A stretch of DNA of 64,000 nucleotides from Eggerthellaceae bacterium (lineage in GTDB: Bacteria; Actinomycetota; Coriobacteriia; Coriobacteriales; Eggerthellaceae), in NCBI GenBank assembly GCA_009782615.1, contig WRIS01000001.1, forward strand, positions 461,712 to 525,711. The letters run 5' to 3'. Positions 42,197 to 50,636 of the stretch are shown here, one piece after another (positions within the stretch are counted from its first letter, which is position 1; each line of letters starts with the position of its first letter). The notes beneath the pieces are model-generated. The model searched no databases. It worked only from the letters and a program-made list of their open reading frames with translations, and was not told the DNA's origin. The translations under genes and the position numbers were made by a program.

Positions 42197-44017
42197 TTAC
42201 AGCCCAGCAAGCACAGCTGCTTCAGAATACAACCCGACACCGTATAGTCTTCCAGGATGAATATGATCAACCAGATATTTTTTCGTCGAATTTAATGATA
42301 ATACTTGCCTTATGTGGGGATTTGGATTCAAATAGAGATGTTTTTCTCTCAAACAAAATTCTTCCAATGCTCCACTGTACTCTGCAAGCAAGGCGTCGCG
42401 TACGGCAATTGCTTTAGTTTTGCTACTGAGGTCACATTTGTTATATGGATCATTTGATAACGCCATCCAAGGGGCAATAAACAAAAACCTTGAACCGGGT
42501 GCTTTTTCTAAAATTTCGTTGGTAAAAGCAAGTATTTTTTCTATATACTCTTTGGCGGTCATGGCACAAGTACCCATATTTCTGTATCTTACATCATTGG
42601 TTCCAATAGCCACTACATATGTCTCGGCGCCAACACCAGAAATTTCATCAATATGGTCAAGTAATGTTTGCACGGTGCCTCCATCCCACGCCTTTTCATA
42701 AGAGACCATATTTTCAAAATGAGCACTAAGCGGACGGTACCATCCGGTACCCCCATTCCTTGAACCTCCTGTAACACTATCACCAACAAAACAAACTGCT
42801 TTTGCTTCTGTCAAAAACCGTACTATCACTGAATCGTCGAATCTTTTTATCTGGGAACAAAGCGGCGTTATGTCTTGGGAAAAACCTTTTTCCGTTTTAT
42901 AGTGCCTTGAAGTCACCATATCAATTGGCAGCTTATGCCCCAGCATAACTTCAGTCACTATTCCATAAACCTGCTTAATCCGCTCGAATTCATAAGTCCC
43001 AATTTGAGCGCTGAGTTCGGGGTCGGTCATAATGTCATATATCGGCAATGCACGGGGCGTTTTACCAATAGGAATCTGTGTATACATTGGAATAATGCCG
43101 ACCCCAAATGCAGATTTTTCAAGCTTATCAAAATAAACCTCTACGAGAGCAGAAGCATCACCATCATGTTTAACATAGGAATTCGTAAAATTCCCAAGAC
43201 AACTCATAATGAGCATACCCATTCTGAATTCCACAGGCTGAACAGCATGAGAATGATTAGCGACAACGATATGCGCCCCAGCATCAGCAAAGATCTTATA
43301 CCAGATTTCTTGGTACTCATTTGAAGAATGTGAAAACTGGGTTCCCATGTGAGGAAGAACAATAATCACATCAGGATTCTCCGCTTTAGCGCGCTCGAAA
43401 TCCCTAAAAACCATTTCCTTATATGAATCAAATTCGTCACTTGAGGGGGCATCTAAAAATGATGTGAGATAGGCCAGATCGCCACCGCGTATTCTTTTCC
43501 TAACCCCCAGATTACACCCTGCCGTATACGCTAAAAAGGCGAATTTTATACCTGCGATTTCCTTAATAGTGACCGTATCTTTTTCTGCTTGCGACCGATA
43601 TGAACCAATATGAGAAAGCCCCACAGAGTCAAGAATATCCAAAGTACGCAACGCGCCACGAGAACCCTTATCGAGCAGGTGATTGTTTGCTGTTGTAACC
43701 AAATCAAAACCAGCATTTGAAACTGCTTTTGCAAAACTGTCCGGAAAATTCAAACGCAGCGGTTTTCCATCACCATAATTACTGGTAGAATACTCCCCTC
43801 CTGCGCAAGGACCCTCAAAAACGCCGACTGCTAGATCTGCCTCAGAAATATATTTTGAAGAATACTCAAAAGCGGAAGAAAAATCGTAGCCGGAACCATT
43901 CCAAGCATTTCTTACCCCATCTTCTAACAAAATAAGGTCTCCGGAAAAAGTCAGCTTAACCGCTGAATCAAGTTTTCTTTTTTCAAGAAAAGAAAGTGTT
44001 TCATATATTGCATTCAT
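42197..44017 (-). CDS. CapA-type metallophosphatase domain fused to SGNH/GDSL hydrolase
   Basis: A 606-residue protein. Residues about 15-300 form a CapA domain (LTFSGDLILLEDG, TTANNHLLDKGSR, VLPHMGTQFSHSS, VANHSHAVQPVEF). Residues about 400-605 form an SGNH hydrolase (VCFVGDSVTGGS with catalytic Ser, VAIGTNDVRY, DHIHPGRLYG with the Asp-His pair), a fold used for removing or transferring O-acyl groups. No signal peptide is seen. ATG at 44017 is chosen because AGAGAG lies nine bases upstream; the ATG at 44026 abuts that site. The CapA half is related to the LRR-CapA protein at 32-34 kb. It ends 11 bases from the convergent racemase gene. Confidence 0.87.
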   Translation of the reverse strand: MNAIYETLSFLEKRKLDSAVKLTFSGDLILLEDGVRNAWNGSGYDFSSAFEYSSKYISEADLAVGVFEGPCAGGEYSTSNYGDGKPLRLNFPDSFAKAVSNAGFDLVTTANNHLLDKGSRGALRTLDILDSVGLSHIGSYRSQAEKDTVTIKEIAGIKFAFLAYTAGCNLGVRKRIRGGDLAYLTSFLDAPSSDEFDSYKEMVFRDFERAKAENPDVIIVLPHMGTQFSHSSNEYQEIWYKIFADAGAHIVVANHSHAVQPVEFRMGMLIMSCLGNFTNSYVKHDGDASALVEVYFDKLEKSAFGVGIIPMYTQIPIGKTPRALPIYDIMTDPELSAQIGTYEFERIKQVYGIVTEVMLGHKLPIDMVTSRHYKTEKGFSQDITPLCSQIKRFDDSVIVRFLTEAKAVCFVGDSVTGGSRNGGTGWYRPLSAHFENMVSYEKAWDGGTVQTLLDHIDEISGVGAETYVVAIGTNDVRYRNMGTCAMTAKEYIEKILAFTNEILEKAPGSRFLFIAPWMALSNDPYNKCDLSSKTKAIAVRDALLAEYSGALEEFCLREKHLYLNPNPHIRQVLSLNSTKKYLVDHIHPGRLYGVGLYSEAAVLAGL

Positions 44018-44055
44018 CGATTGCATCTCTCTTGATTCAATTAGTATTTCGATAT

Positions 44056-44919
44056 TTAACTGAAGCGTTCAAAAAATAAATTAACATCTTTAAAGCAATC
44101 TGCATTTTTTTTAATCATTTCGTCATCCCAATTCCACCATTGAACACGCAGAAGTGTTTCGATTTGTTTTTCCTCGAAACGATATTTTTTTACCCTTCCA
44201 GGCGTTCCCAAAACAACCGCATAGGGAGGCACGTCTTCGTTTATAACTGCATTTGCACCAATAATGGCACCATCGCCGATTGATTTAACCTTACTCGTAT
44301 TGATGAAGGCACCTGCGCCAATCCAGACATCGTTGCCTATTGTTATGCGGTTATATGGCTCTAAGTAATCATTGAGGTTCTTGGTCTCGTTCGGATTCGC
44401 TATAGAGTCTACGTATCTCATAAAATATTGCGACATTGTCATGCCTGTCGATTGATGGTTTCCGTTCATATAGGCTCTTTCATTGAAAACACAATATCGC
44501 CCAATAGAAGAAATACAGTTGTGTCGAGAATGAATCCCCAGGCAATTCGCAAAAGTATTACTTTGAGTTGTAAACCTCCCAACAAACACTCCATCCCACA
44601 GGCAGTCATATTTAAGAAAACCGTCAGTTTTTACGATAAAATCTTTGTGTTCTTCAAAACCTTTTGACCTCAAAACATCAACGACCACCTTCTTGTTTAG
44701 TGCAATTACAAAAACTTTGTTCTTATCAAGCACTTTTCGACCGTTCACTTCAATACCTTTTATTACCGGAGTTTCTTTACATCTGTCAGACATAAGCATA
44801 AGTGGAGAAAGCTTGTTATGCTGCAAAACATAGTAGCACTTCAACGCCATCCCGCTTATTCCCCAAATCACGATGCTGCGCCCGTTGACGTTTTTTTTAA
44901 TTTCTTCAATAAAATCCAC
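44056..44919 (-). CDS. PglD-like acetyltransferase (Rossmann-like N-domain plus hexapeptide helix)
   Basis: A 287-residue protein. Residues 1-95 form a small nucleotide-sugar-binding domain (IVIWGISGMALKCYYVL, VFVIALNKKVV) like that of sialic acid and bacillosamine acetyltransferases. The rest is a hexapeptide beta-helix of the CatB type (IGRYCVFNERAYMNGNHQST with the catalytic His, ITIGNDVWIGAGAFI, VPPYAVVLGTPGRVKKYRF). It would acetylate a sugar hydroxyl or amine. GTG start with GGAGG six bases upstream. It lies 38 bases before the CapA-SGNH gene on the same strand, so acetylation and deacetylation may be paired. Confidence 0.85.
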   Translation of the reverse strand: MDFIEEIKKNVNGRSIVIWGISGMALKCYYVLQHNKLSPLMLMSDRCKETPVIKGIEVNGRKVLDKNKVFVIALNKKVVVDVLRSKGFEEHKDFIVKTDGFLKYDCLWDGVFVGRFTTQSNTFANCLGIHSRHNCISSIGRYCVFNERAYMNGNHQSTGMTMSQYFMRYVDSIANPNETKNLNDYLEPYNRITIGNDVWIGAGAFINTSKVKSIGDGAIIGANAVINEDVPPYAVVLGTPGRVKKYRFEEKQIETLLRVQWWNWDDEMIKKNADCFKDVNLFFERFS

Positions 44920-44999
44920 AAGAGTCCTCCGTTCAGAAAAACCGTATTTTTATCTTTTTATCTTTGGAGATCTCTTCTTCCCTAAATCACAGCACCGCT

Positions 45000-46898
45000 T
45001 TACCGAAATGCCCATTCGTGTAATGCCACAGCATCTACAAAACGATACACCAAACCTTCGTCTGTTCCGTAATTGTCAGTAATCGCCAATTGCACCACGA
45101 TGTGCTCTTGCCCCTGTTTTCTCGCAACAGAGGCAAAAGAATAGCGCCCCGATGTTGAGCCAGCTTGACCACCTAAACAAGATTCGTATTTTCTATTTCG
45201 GTACCCCTTCTTTTGGTGTATAAGCGCATTGTTGCTTTCAAAGGTATGTCCACTCGTTGAACTGTTGCAGGTATATGTTGGGGTTGCAAAAATTTGACGA
45301 AATACCGAATTGCCTAAGGCGTAGCGCACCAAAAGGGCAATATCGCGCGCCGAAGCATAGTGGCTTACATGCATGATTCCTGTAGGTGAAGAAAAATGGG
45401 ACGACTTCATACCAATGCGCTGCGCCAAAGCATTCATTTCATTGACAAAAACCGTGGTTGAACCTGAAATGTTCAAGGCAACCGCTTCGGCAAGATCATT
45501 GCTAGATTTAAGAAGCATCATGCCATAGAGCATATCTTTCAAAAGCATCTGTTCGCCCGGCTTTACTCCACTAGAATTCCCTTTTGGAGCCACCTTGGGC
45601 ATCGTTACCACCTCGGTCAAAAGTCCTTTTTCGAGCGCTACCATACAGGTGAGAATCTTGGTGATACCCGCAGGGATTTCCTTGACATCGGCGTTCTTTT
45701 CCAACAAAACCTGCCCCGTTTTTGCATCCATAATACACACGCACTGCGCGTGTACTTCGGGCACCTGAGCGTTTTTGTCAAGCCTTGTTAAAGCCTTCTT
45801 GAAATCTTTAGCGTGCTTCCCTTTTTGAACTTGGGTGTAAAGCAATTGCGTTTCGGGATCCTTTTCAAGCTTCTTTTTTGCCAACCAAAGCAGGTATTCC
45901 CCCGTATGAGCCCGATAGTAATCAATCGGGAAAGTCTTGAACGGATCGAGCCTGTCAAGGGTATCTAGAGTTATCATGGTTTGGCGACACTGGTCACACA
46001 AGCCGCAGTTCTGCCCTTTGTCTGTGCAAACATGCAGGTACTTCTGGGCAATAGGAAAGTCGGCAATAGCAGCAGTCTTTTCCACCCTGTCACGCACGGC
46101 ACCTTCGGAATAAAGACGCAGGCGGCGCGTACTCAGGCAATTCAAGGTAAGCAAATCGTAGAAAGCACAATCTTTCGCTTCGTGTTCTTCGAGAGAAAAA
46201 GCGGCGTAATCTCTGCTTGCCGATGAATAGAAATAGGTTCCCCAAAGTTTTTGCAAAGCCAAAATGGCAAAAGCAGAATTGTAGGTATGGACATGGCTGT
46301 AGTCATCGAAGTCGAACACTTCGCAAATATTTGAATCCGTTATAATAAGAGGAAGTTTCAGAGAATCAGCAACTTTTTGCGCGAGAGCAATCGCGTCTTC
46401 GCGCGCCTTAGGAATGTTGTGTTGCGCGTAATCGGTATTGAACGACCCTGTGTTATTGATGCAAAGATGGGTAAGTTTCGGCATCAAACCGTAGGGGCGC
46501 CAGTGGTTGAGAACCGCATGGAACGACCCCACCCCACCAGACATTCCCGTGCCGACCGCCCCGAAATTTTCAATCGGTTCTGCTGAGGGCGTACCCACGA
46601 TAAGCGTGTGATAGACCTTCTTGCCGTACTTGCTGAGCGCCGGGATAAGGTGTTGGCTTATGTTGTAGAGCAGTTCATCCGTAATAGGTGCTGAACAGGT
46701 AATATCGTGACCTTTGCGCATTGCATAAGGCAGTGCAGAAACCAAAAAGGCGTCTGAGCGTTCTGAGCAAAGATACTTTTCGTATTCCGAATCAACTTCA
46801 AACCACAGTATTTTTTGTTCGTCATCAATTTCAATTTCACTGTATAAGCGGCTCTTGTTGCGAGCGTGTCTTATCTTTGGTTGATGAATAGTCAACAT
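45000..46898 (-). CDS. PP-loop/QueC-like domain fused to degenerate S11 D-Ala-D-Ala carboxypeptidase domain
   Basis: A 632-residue fusion. The N-terminal half (to about 350) resembles ATP-pyrophosphatase (PP-loop) enzymes, with GTGMSGGVGSFHAVL where the usual SGGxDS has Gly for Asp, and a QueC-like cysteine cluster CTDKGQNCGLCDQCRQ. The C-terminal part (about 375-630) is a peptidase S11 fold (DAKTGQVLLEKNADVKEIPAGITKIL). The nucleophile Ser of SxxK is Gly (GITK), and the KTG triad appears as QAG, while SSN is kept. Carboxypeptidase activity is therefore unlikely; the fold may bind peptidoglycan stem peptides. There is no signal peptide, so the location is unclear. ATG at 46898 is preferred for AGGAG eight bases upstream. 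Confidence 0.82.
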   Translation of the reverse strand: MLTIHQPKIRHARNKSRLYSEIEIDDEQKILWFEVDSEYEKYLCSERSDAFLVSALPYAMRKGHDITCSAPITDELLYNISQHLIPALSKYGKKVYHTLIVGTPSAEPIENFGAVGTGMSGGVGSFHAVLNHWRPYGLMPKLTHLCINNTGSFNTDYAQHNIPKAREDAIALAQKVADSLKLPLIITDSNICEVFDFDDYSHVHTYNSAFAILALQKLWGTYFYSSASRDYAAFSLEEHEAKDCAFYDLLTLNCLSTRRLRLYSEGAVRDRVEKTAAIADFPIAQKYLHVCTDKGQNCGLCDQCRQTMITLDTLDRLDPFKTFPIDYYRAHTGEYLLWLAKKKLEKDPETQLLYTQVQKGKHAKDFKKALTRLDKNAQVPEVHAQCVCIMDAKTGQVLLEKNADVKEIPAGITKILTCMVALEKGLLTEVVTMPKVAPKGNSSGVKPGEQMLLKDMLYGMMLLKSSNDLAEAVALNISGSTTVFVNEMNALAQRIGMKSSHFSSPTGIMHVSHYASARDIALLVRYALGNSVFRQIFATPTYTCNSSTSGHTFESNNALIHQKKGYRNRKYESCLGGQAGSTSGRYSFASVARKQGQEHIVVQLAITDNYGTDEGLVYRFVDAVALHEWAFR

Positions 46899-46991
46899 TG
46901 TATGTTCTCCTGCGAAATAGTACTTCCTCATTTTGCACAACAGACCGCAACGGCTTGTTGTTCATGCACCACATTTTTTCCTACGCAATTT

Positions 46992-46997
46992 ATTATA
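46992..46997 (-). promoter_or_regulatory. -10-like TATAAT box upstream of the PP-loop/S11 gene
   Basis: The minus strand reads TATAAT about 95 bases before the ATG at 46898. No consensus -35 is found. Confidence 0.4.
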
Positions 46998-47086
46998 GAC
47001 GAAACAAGCATAAAAACCCACTTTGATGCCCTTATACCCTCATTTCTCGTTCAAAATGACAACACAAATGCATCAGAGGCGCTGTC

Positions 47087-47122
47087 GGGCTGCCATTAGG
47101 GCTGCCATTAGGGCTGCCGTGG
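47087..47122. repeat. 12-base tandem repeat (GGGCTGCCATTA)
   Basis: Two perfect units and a third diverged unit lie just after the stop of the small Ala-rich gene. They give no hairpin and no open frame. Confidence 0.8.
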
Positions 47123-47145
47123 AAGGGCATTAGAAGCACCGCGAA

Positions 47146-47583
47146 TCAGTTGAGAATAATGTCTCCCACACACTGATCCTCGCTTTGTCCGCCCGTATAT
47201 CCCCCCGAAGAACCACCGTAGTTGTATTGCCAAGCAGCAGCCGCAGCGGCTTCAGCTTCAGCGGCGGCTTGCGCGGCAGCTTCGGCTTCAGCGGCAGCCT
47301 GAGCAGCAGCTTCAGCTTCGGCAACAGCTCGCGCTTCAGCTTCGGCGGCGGCTTGGGCAGCTTGCACGGCTTGCGTAGCAGCGGCTTCGGCTTCAGCGGC
47401 AGCACCTTGTGCGGCGGCTTTTGCCCCATCTGCCGCCCAGTTGATTTCTTGTCCGTCAAGCGTTGCTAGTGCAAAAGCTACCGATTGTTCGCCCCAAGTA
47501 TTTCCGACGGCATTACTCAACCCCACAGCCATAAGGAGCGTTAAAGCCACTATCGCGCTTGCCCTTATCTTGCCTTTTTGCAT
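47146..47583 (-). CDS. Small secreted Ala/Glu-rich helical protein
   Basis: A 145-residue protein with a signal peptide (basic start, hydrophobic core ASAIVALTLLMAVGLSNA), then a mature part dominated by (A)nEAEAAAQ repeats over about residues 52-112, predicted to form one long helix or coiled coil, and a Gly/Tyr-rich tail (YNYGGSSGGYTGGQ). CAGGAGG lies before the ATG. It is 24 bases after the AlgX-like gene, so it probably belongs to the MBOAT/AlgX acylation operon and could be an extracytoplasmic partner or spacer. No known family was recognised. The codons for the repeats are near-identical, so it may vary in length between strains. Confidence 0.75.
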   Translation of the reverse strand: MQKGKIRASAIVALTLLMAVGLSNAVGNTWGEQSVAFALATLDGQEINWAADGAKAAAQGAAAEAEAAATQAVQAAQAAAEAEARAVAEAEAAAQAAAEAEAAAQAAAEAEAAAAAAWQYNYGGSSGGYTGGQSEDQCVGDIILN

Positions 47584-47607
47584 CGAAACCTCCTGCTAAC
47601 CTTCCTT

Positions 47608-49086
47608 TTATCGTTCAAGCATCATGCTTGCTACGGCAACGACCTCGCCTGTTTCAAGTTGCGATACCAGTACTGTAATGCTATGTTCGCCCTTTCCCAA
47701 GGCATCAGGCAAGAAATATGCCTTAAACCCATAATCGCAGTAGGTTATTGTCCCCGTCTTTGCCTTCTTATCTGCCGTTTCGTTGCTAATACGAAACGGA
47801 ACGTAGCCTACACTGGATTGAGCCGAACGTATCTCAATGAAAATTTCGTCATCTTCACCGATGCACGATTCATCAACCCATCCTTGGATAACAACAAGAT
47901 TTCCGTCTTCAAAAACTTCAATCGAAGTGTTGCTTTCCAGGGTACGAACAGGAGAAATAGTCAAGCTTGGTGCCAACAAGACGGCAGGAGCTTCTGCCAA
48001 AAGCCCAACGTGGCGCTCGGCGCGCTCCACTATCGTGTGCGTGGGTTTAAGGGTTTCGATTTGGGTAAAGTCGTAAGGCACATATTTCGAAAAGTAGGCT
48101 GTTTCAAATTCGGGCGCCATCAAAGGAATCAGGCTGTTTCCAAAAGAATCCCTGAACATGAGCAACGTGTCGCCGCTCGTTGTGGTGCCCGCCGCCGTGC
48201 CCGCGTCAGCCCTCGCCGCCCCACTGTCTGCGACAGTTTTGATGAAAGCGTCTTCAACCGACGAAGCATCGTTGTCCCCATGCCAATCCCCCGTTGAAAA
48301 AACAAGCAACGGTTCGGGTCGGGCAGTTTTCGGATAGAGCATACGTTCAATATCGCCCACAAAAGCATCGTCGGTAAAACTCGATTCAACGACTGCTTCT
48401 GCTTTGTCGCAAGCATCCAGCAAAGCGTTGGCGACCTTAAGCGCCCCGACATTGTTCCAGTGGCTGTCAGTTAAGCAATATAGTTCTTCGTCCTCGGCCA
48501 CAAACAGCCCAAACAAATCAAGGTAGGAAACACCCTTTTCCTCAAGACACGCTTGCAAAAGCTGCCTGTTTTCGTTTTGCTGTCCCAGATAGTAGTAAGG
48601 CATATACCCAGGATAAAGACTACTTTTGTTGGGCGCTACCACGAAAACAAACTCAGAGCCCCTTGCGCGAGAATATCCCTGCATCAAAGAAAGGTTGTGC
48701 GCGATGTTTTTAGCCTTGCGCGGTGTCATGGCGCTAAGTCCTCGGTAATCGTCCAGCTCTTCTGCGTAGTAGAGCCACCCATTGGTGCCCACAATAACTT
48801 GGTCGGTGGGCGAAGTGGCGAAAAGCGACACCTTGAGACGCGCGTTTGCATCAATAGCAAAATTTCGATACGCGAAATTTTCTTCGAAATAGCTGCTGGC
48901 TTGAGAAAGGTATTCTAAGTTGAGCGAGCCGTCGTCATGCGTCAGTTCAGGTAACACGGCTGCTTCAGTGGTGCTTGACAGGGGTTGTTCCTTTGCCCAA
49001 AGCATCCCGACAAAAGGCAGCAAACAGATTACAAAGAAAGCTGCAACATAGCCTATAAGTCCGATTGTCCTTGCGCGCACGTCCAC
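47608..49086 (-). CDS. AlgX/DltD-like SGNH acyltransferase, membrane-anchored
   Basis: A 492-residue protein with one N-terminal membrane segment (IGLIGYVAAFFVICLLPFVG) and an extracytoplasmic ALGX/ALGJ-type SGNH domain: NGWLYYAEE, VFVVAPNKSSLYPGYMP, the Asp-His pair in CLTDSHWNNVGALKVANALL, and LLMFRDSFGNSLIPLMAP carrying the nucleophile Ser. Members accept acyl groups from an MBOAT partner and move them to a polysaccharide, as in alginate acetylation. The C-terminal 120 residues are a beta-rich domain. GTG at 49086 is chosen for AGGAAGGGGG just upstream; the longer frame back to 49287 overlaps the MBOAT gene by 188 bases. It follows that gene by 13 bases. Confidence 0.9.
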   Translation of the reverse strand: MDVRARTIGLIGYVAAFFVICLLPFVGMLWAKEQPLSSTTEAAVLPELTHDDGSLNLEYLSQASSYFEENFAYRNFAIDANARLKVSLFATSPTDQVIVGTNGWLYYAEELDDYRGLSAMTPRKAKNIAHNLSLMQGYSRARGSEFVFVVAPNKSSLYPGYMPYYYLGQQNENRQLLQACLEEKGVSYLDLFGLFVAEDEELYCLTDSHWNNVGALKVANALLDACDKAEAVVESSFTDDAFVGDIERMLYPKTARPEPLLVFSTGDWHGDNDASSVEDAFIKTVADSGAARADAGTAAGTTTSGDTLLMFRDSFGNSLIPLMAPEFETAYFSKYVPYDFTQIETLKPTHTIVERAERHVGLLAEAPAVLLAPSLTISPVRTLESNTSIEVFEDGNLVVIQGWVDESCIGEDDEIFIEIRSAQSSVGYVPFRISNETADKKAKTGTITYCDYGFKAYFLPDALGKGEHSITVLVSQLETGEVVAVASMMLER

Positions 49087-49099
49087 GTCAGCCCCCTTC

Positions 49100-50563
49100 C
49101 TAGAACCTGAAATAAATAAAGGGGTTGTAGCCGCCCCCCGATAAAGTGAGTACACAAACCAACAACACAAGAATCGCCGCGACAAAACTCGCAACCGCCA
49201 AAAAAGAACGCAATGTTTCGTCGAACCGCTCAGAAAAACTACCGAGCCACAACTTCCACGGCGCGCAGGCAAAAACAGCAACACCAAAGGTGAAGATGAA
49301 AAGCGGGGTTAACTGCTGCAGCGCAAGGCTCACACACGCATCTTCGAAATGAAAACCGCTGAGCATCTGCACGATAAAATACCCCGCCTGATCAAGGCTG
49401 TTCGCTCTGAAAATCACAAACCCGACGCTCACGACTAAAAGAGCATACACCACGCCAACAGCCTTGGGCAGCTTTTTGACAGGCAGGTATTCCTCCACGA
49501 GTAAAAACAGCCCGTGAAAAAAGCCCCAGAGAACAAAAGTCCAACTTGCGCCGTGCCAAAGCCCGCAAAAGAAAAACACGACAACTTTATTCAAAGCAGA
49601 ACGCAGCTTCCCTTTCCGATTGCCTCCTAAAGGAATGTAGAGGTATTCCTTAAACCACGTCGAAAGCGAAATGTGCCAACGCCGCCAAAATTCTTGAATA
49701 GACGATGAAATGTAGGGGTAATTGAAATTTTCTTTATAGCGAAATCCGAACATCTGCGCCAAACCGATTGCCATATCGGAATAGCCCGAAAAGTCGAAAT
49801 AGATTTGCATGATATAAGCCAGAGCACCAATCCAGGCAACCGCCACGTTCACATCCCCGAGCGGCGCGCCGTAAATCGAATCGACCACCACCGCCATAGT
49901 GTTGGCAATAAGCACCTTTTTGCCCAGGCCAATCGAAAAACGGCGAAGCCCGCAAGCGATACCCCCAACACTCACCACGCGCGCATCGAGCTGTTTGTCC
50001 ACGTCGTGGTACTTGATGATAGGGCCTGCCATAAGCTGCGGGAAGAAGCTGATATAAAGCAGCACCTTGAAATAATTCTTCGACGCCTGAACTTCGCCGC
50101 GATAAATGTCAATCACGTAACTCATTGCCTGGAAGGTGTAAAAGGAAATCCCAATGGGCAGGGCAATCAAGGGGATGGTGAGCGAAAGTCCCAATAAAGT
50201 ATCGGCAGTCTCGACAAACAGACCTGCATATTTGAACACCGCCAGAAAAGCGAGGTTGGCAGCGATGGCTCCGACAAGCGCGAGTTTCGCCTTGCTTGGT
50301 GGGTTGTCTTGCACCTGCGCCTGCGCCTGCGCCTTGCCTTGCACCTGAGCCTGCGTTTGCGCCCCGATGACCCTTCCGAACGCATAATTCATGACTGACG
50401 AAACCAGCATCAAAGCAATATAGAGGGGTTCGCCATAGGCATAGAACAACAAACTCGCAACGATGAGCAGCACATTTTTTGCCCTCGTTGAAGAAATGGC
50501 GAGATAGCCCAGAAATACTACGGGCAAAAACACACAGAGAAACGTCAACGAACTAAATATCAA
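49100..50563 (-). CDS. MBOAT family O-acyltransferase (AlgI/PatA/DltB-like)
   Basis: A 487-residue multi-pass membrane enzyme that carries acyl groups, usually acetyl, across the membrane for polymer O-acylation. It shows ISFYTFQAMSYVIDIYRGE, FFPQLMAGPI, YFDFSGYSDMAIG, FWRRWHISLSTWFKEYLYIPLGG and the catalytic His in GLWHGASWTF. Residues about 68-88 form a cytoplasmic loop of AQ/QV repeats (AQTQAQVQGKAQAQAQVQ), absent from typical members. It starts at TTG 50563 with a weak ribosome site and is followed by the AlgX-like gene, the expected partner. The acyl donor and polymer are not determined. Confidence 0.92.
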   Translation of the reverse strand: MIFSSLTFLCVFLPVVFLGYLAISSTRAKNVLLIVASLLFYAYGEPLYIALMLVSSVMNYAFGRVIGAQTQAQVQGKAQAQAQVQDNPPSKAKLALVGAIAANLAFLAVFKYAGLFVETADTLLGLSLTIPLIALPIGISFYTFQAMSYVIDIYRGEVQASKNYFKVLLYISFFPQLMAGPIIKYHDVDKQLDARVVSVGGIACGLRRFSIGLGKKVLIANTMAVVVDSIYGAPLGDVNVAVAWIGALAYIMQIYFDFSGYSDMAIGLAQMFGFRYKENFNYPYISSSIQEFWRRWHISLSTWFKEYLYIPLGGNRKGKLRSALNKVVVFFFCGLWHGASWTFVLWGFFHGLFLLVEEYLPVKKLPKAVGVVYALLVVSVGFVIFRANSLDQAGYFIVQMLSGFHFEDACVSLALQQLTPLFIFTFGVAVFACAPWKLWLGSFSERFDETLRSFLAVASFVAAILVLLVCVLTLSGGGYNPFIYFRF

Positions 50564-50636
50564 AGCTTAGTCTTTCGCCTTCCGATTCCTGTCTTTCACC
50601 TTTAGCCTTCCGTTCCCGTTTTCGTTTTTCGCTTCC

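Noticed and set aside
47578..48297. 239-codon plus-strand frame opposite the AlgX-like gene
   Set aside because: The AlgX-like gene has conserved catalytic motifs on the other strand; this frame has none.
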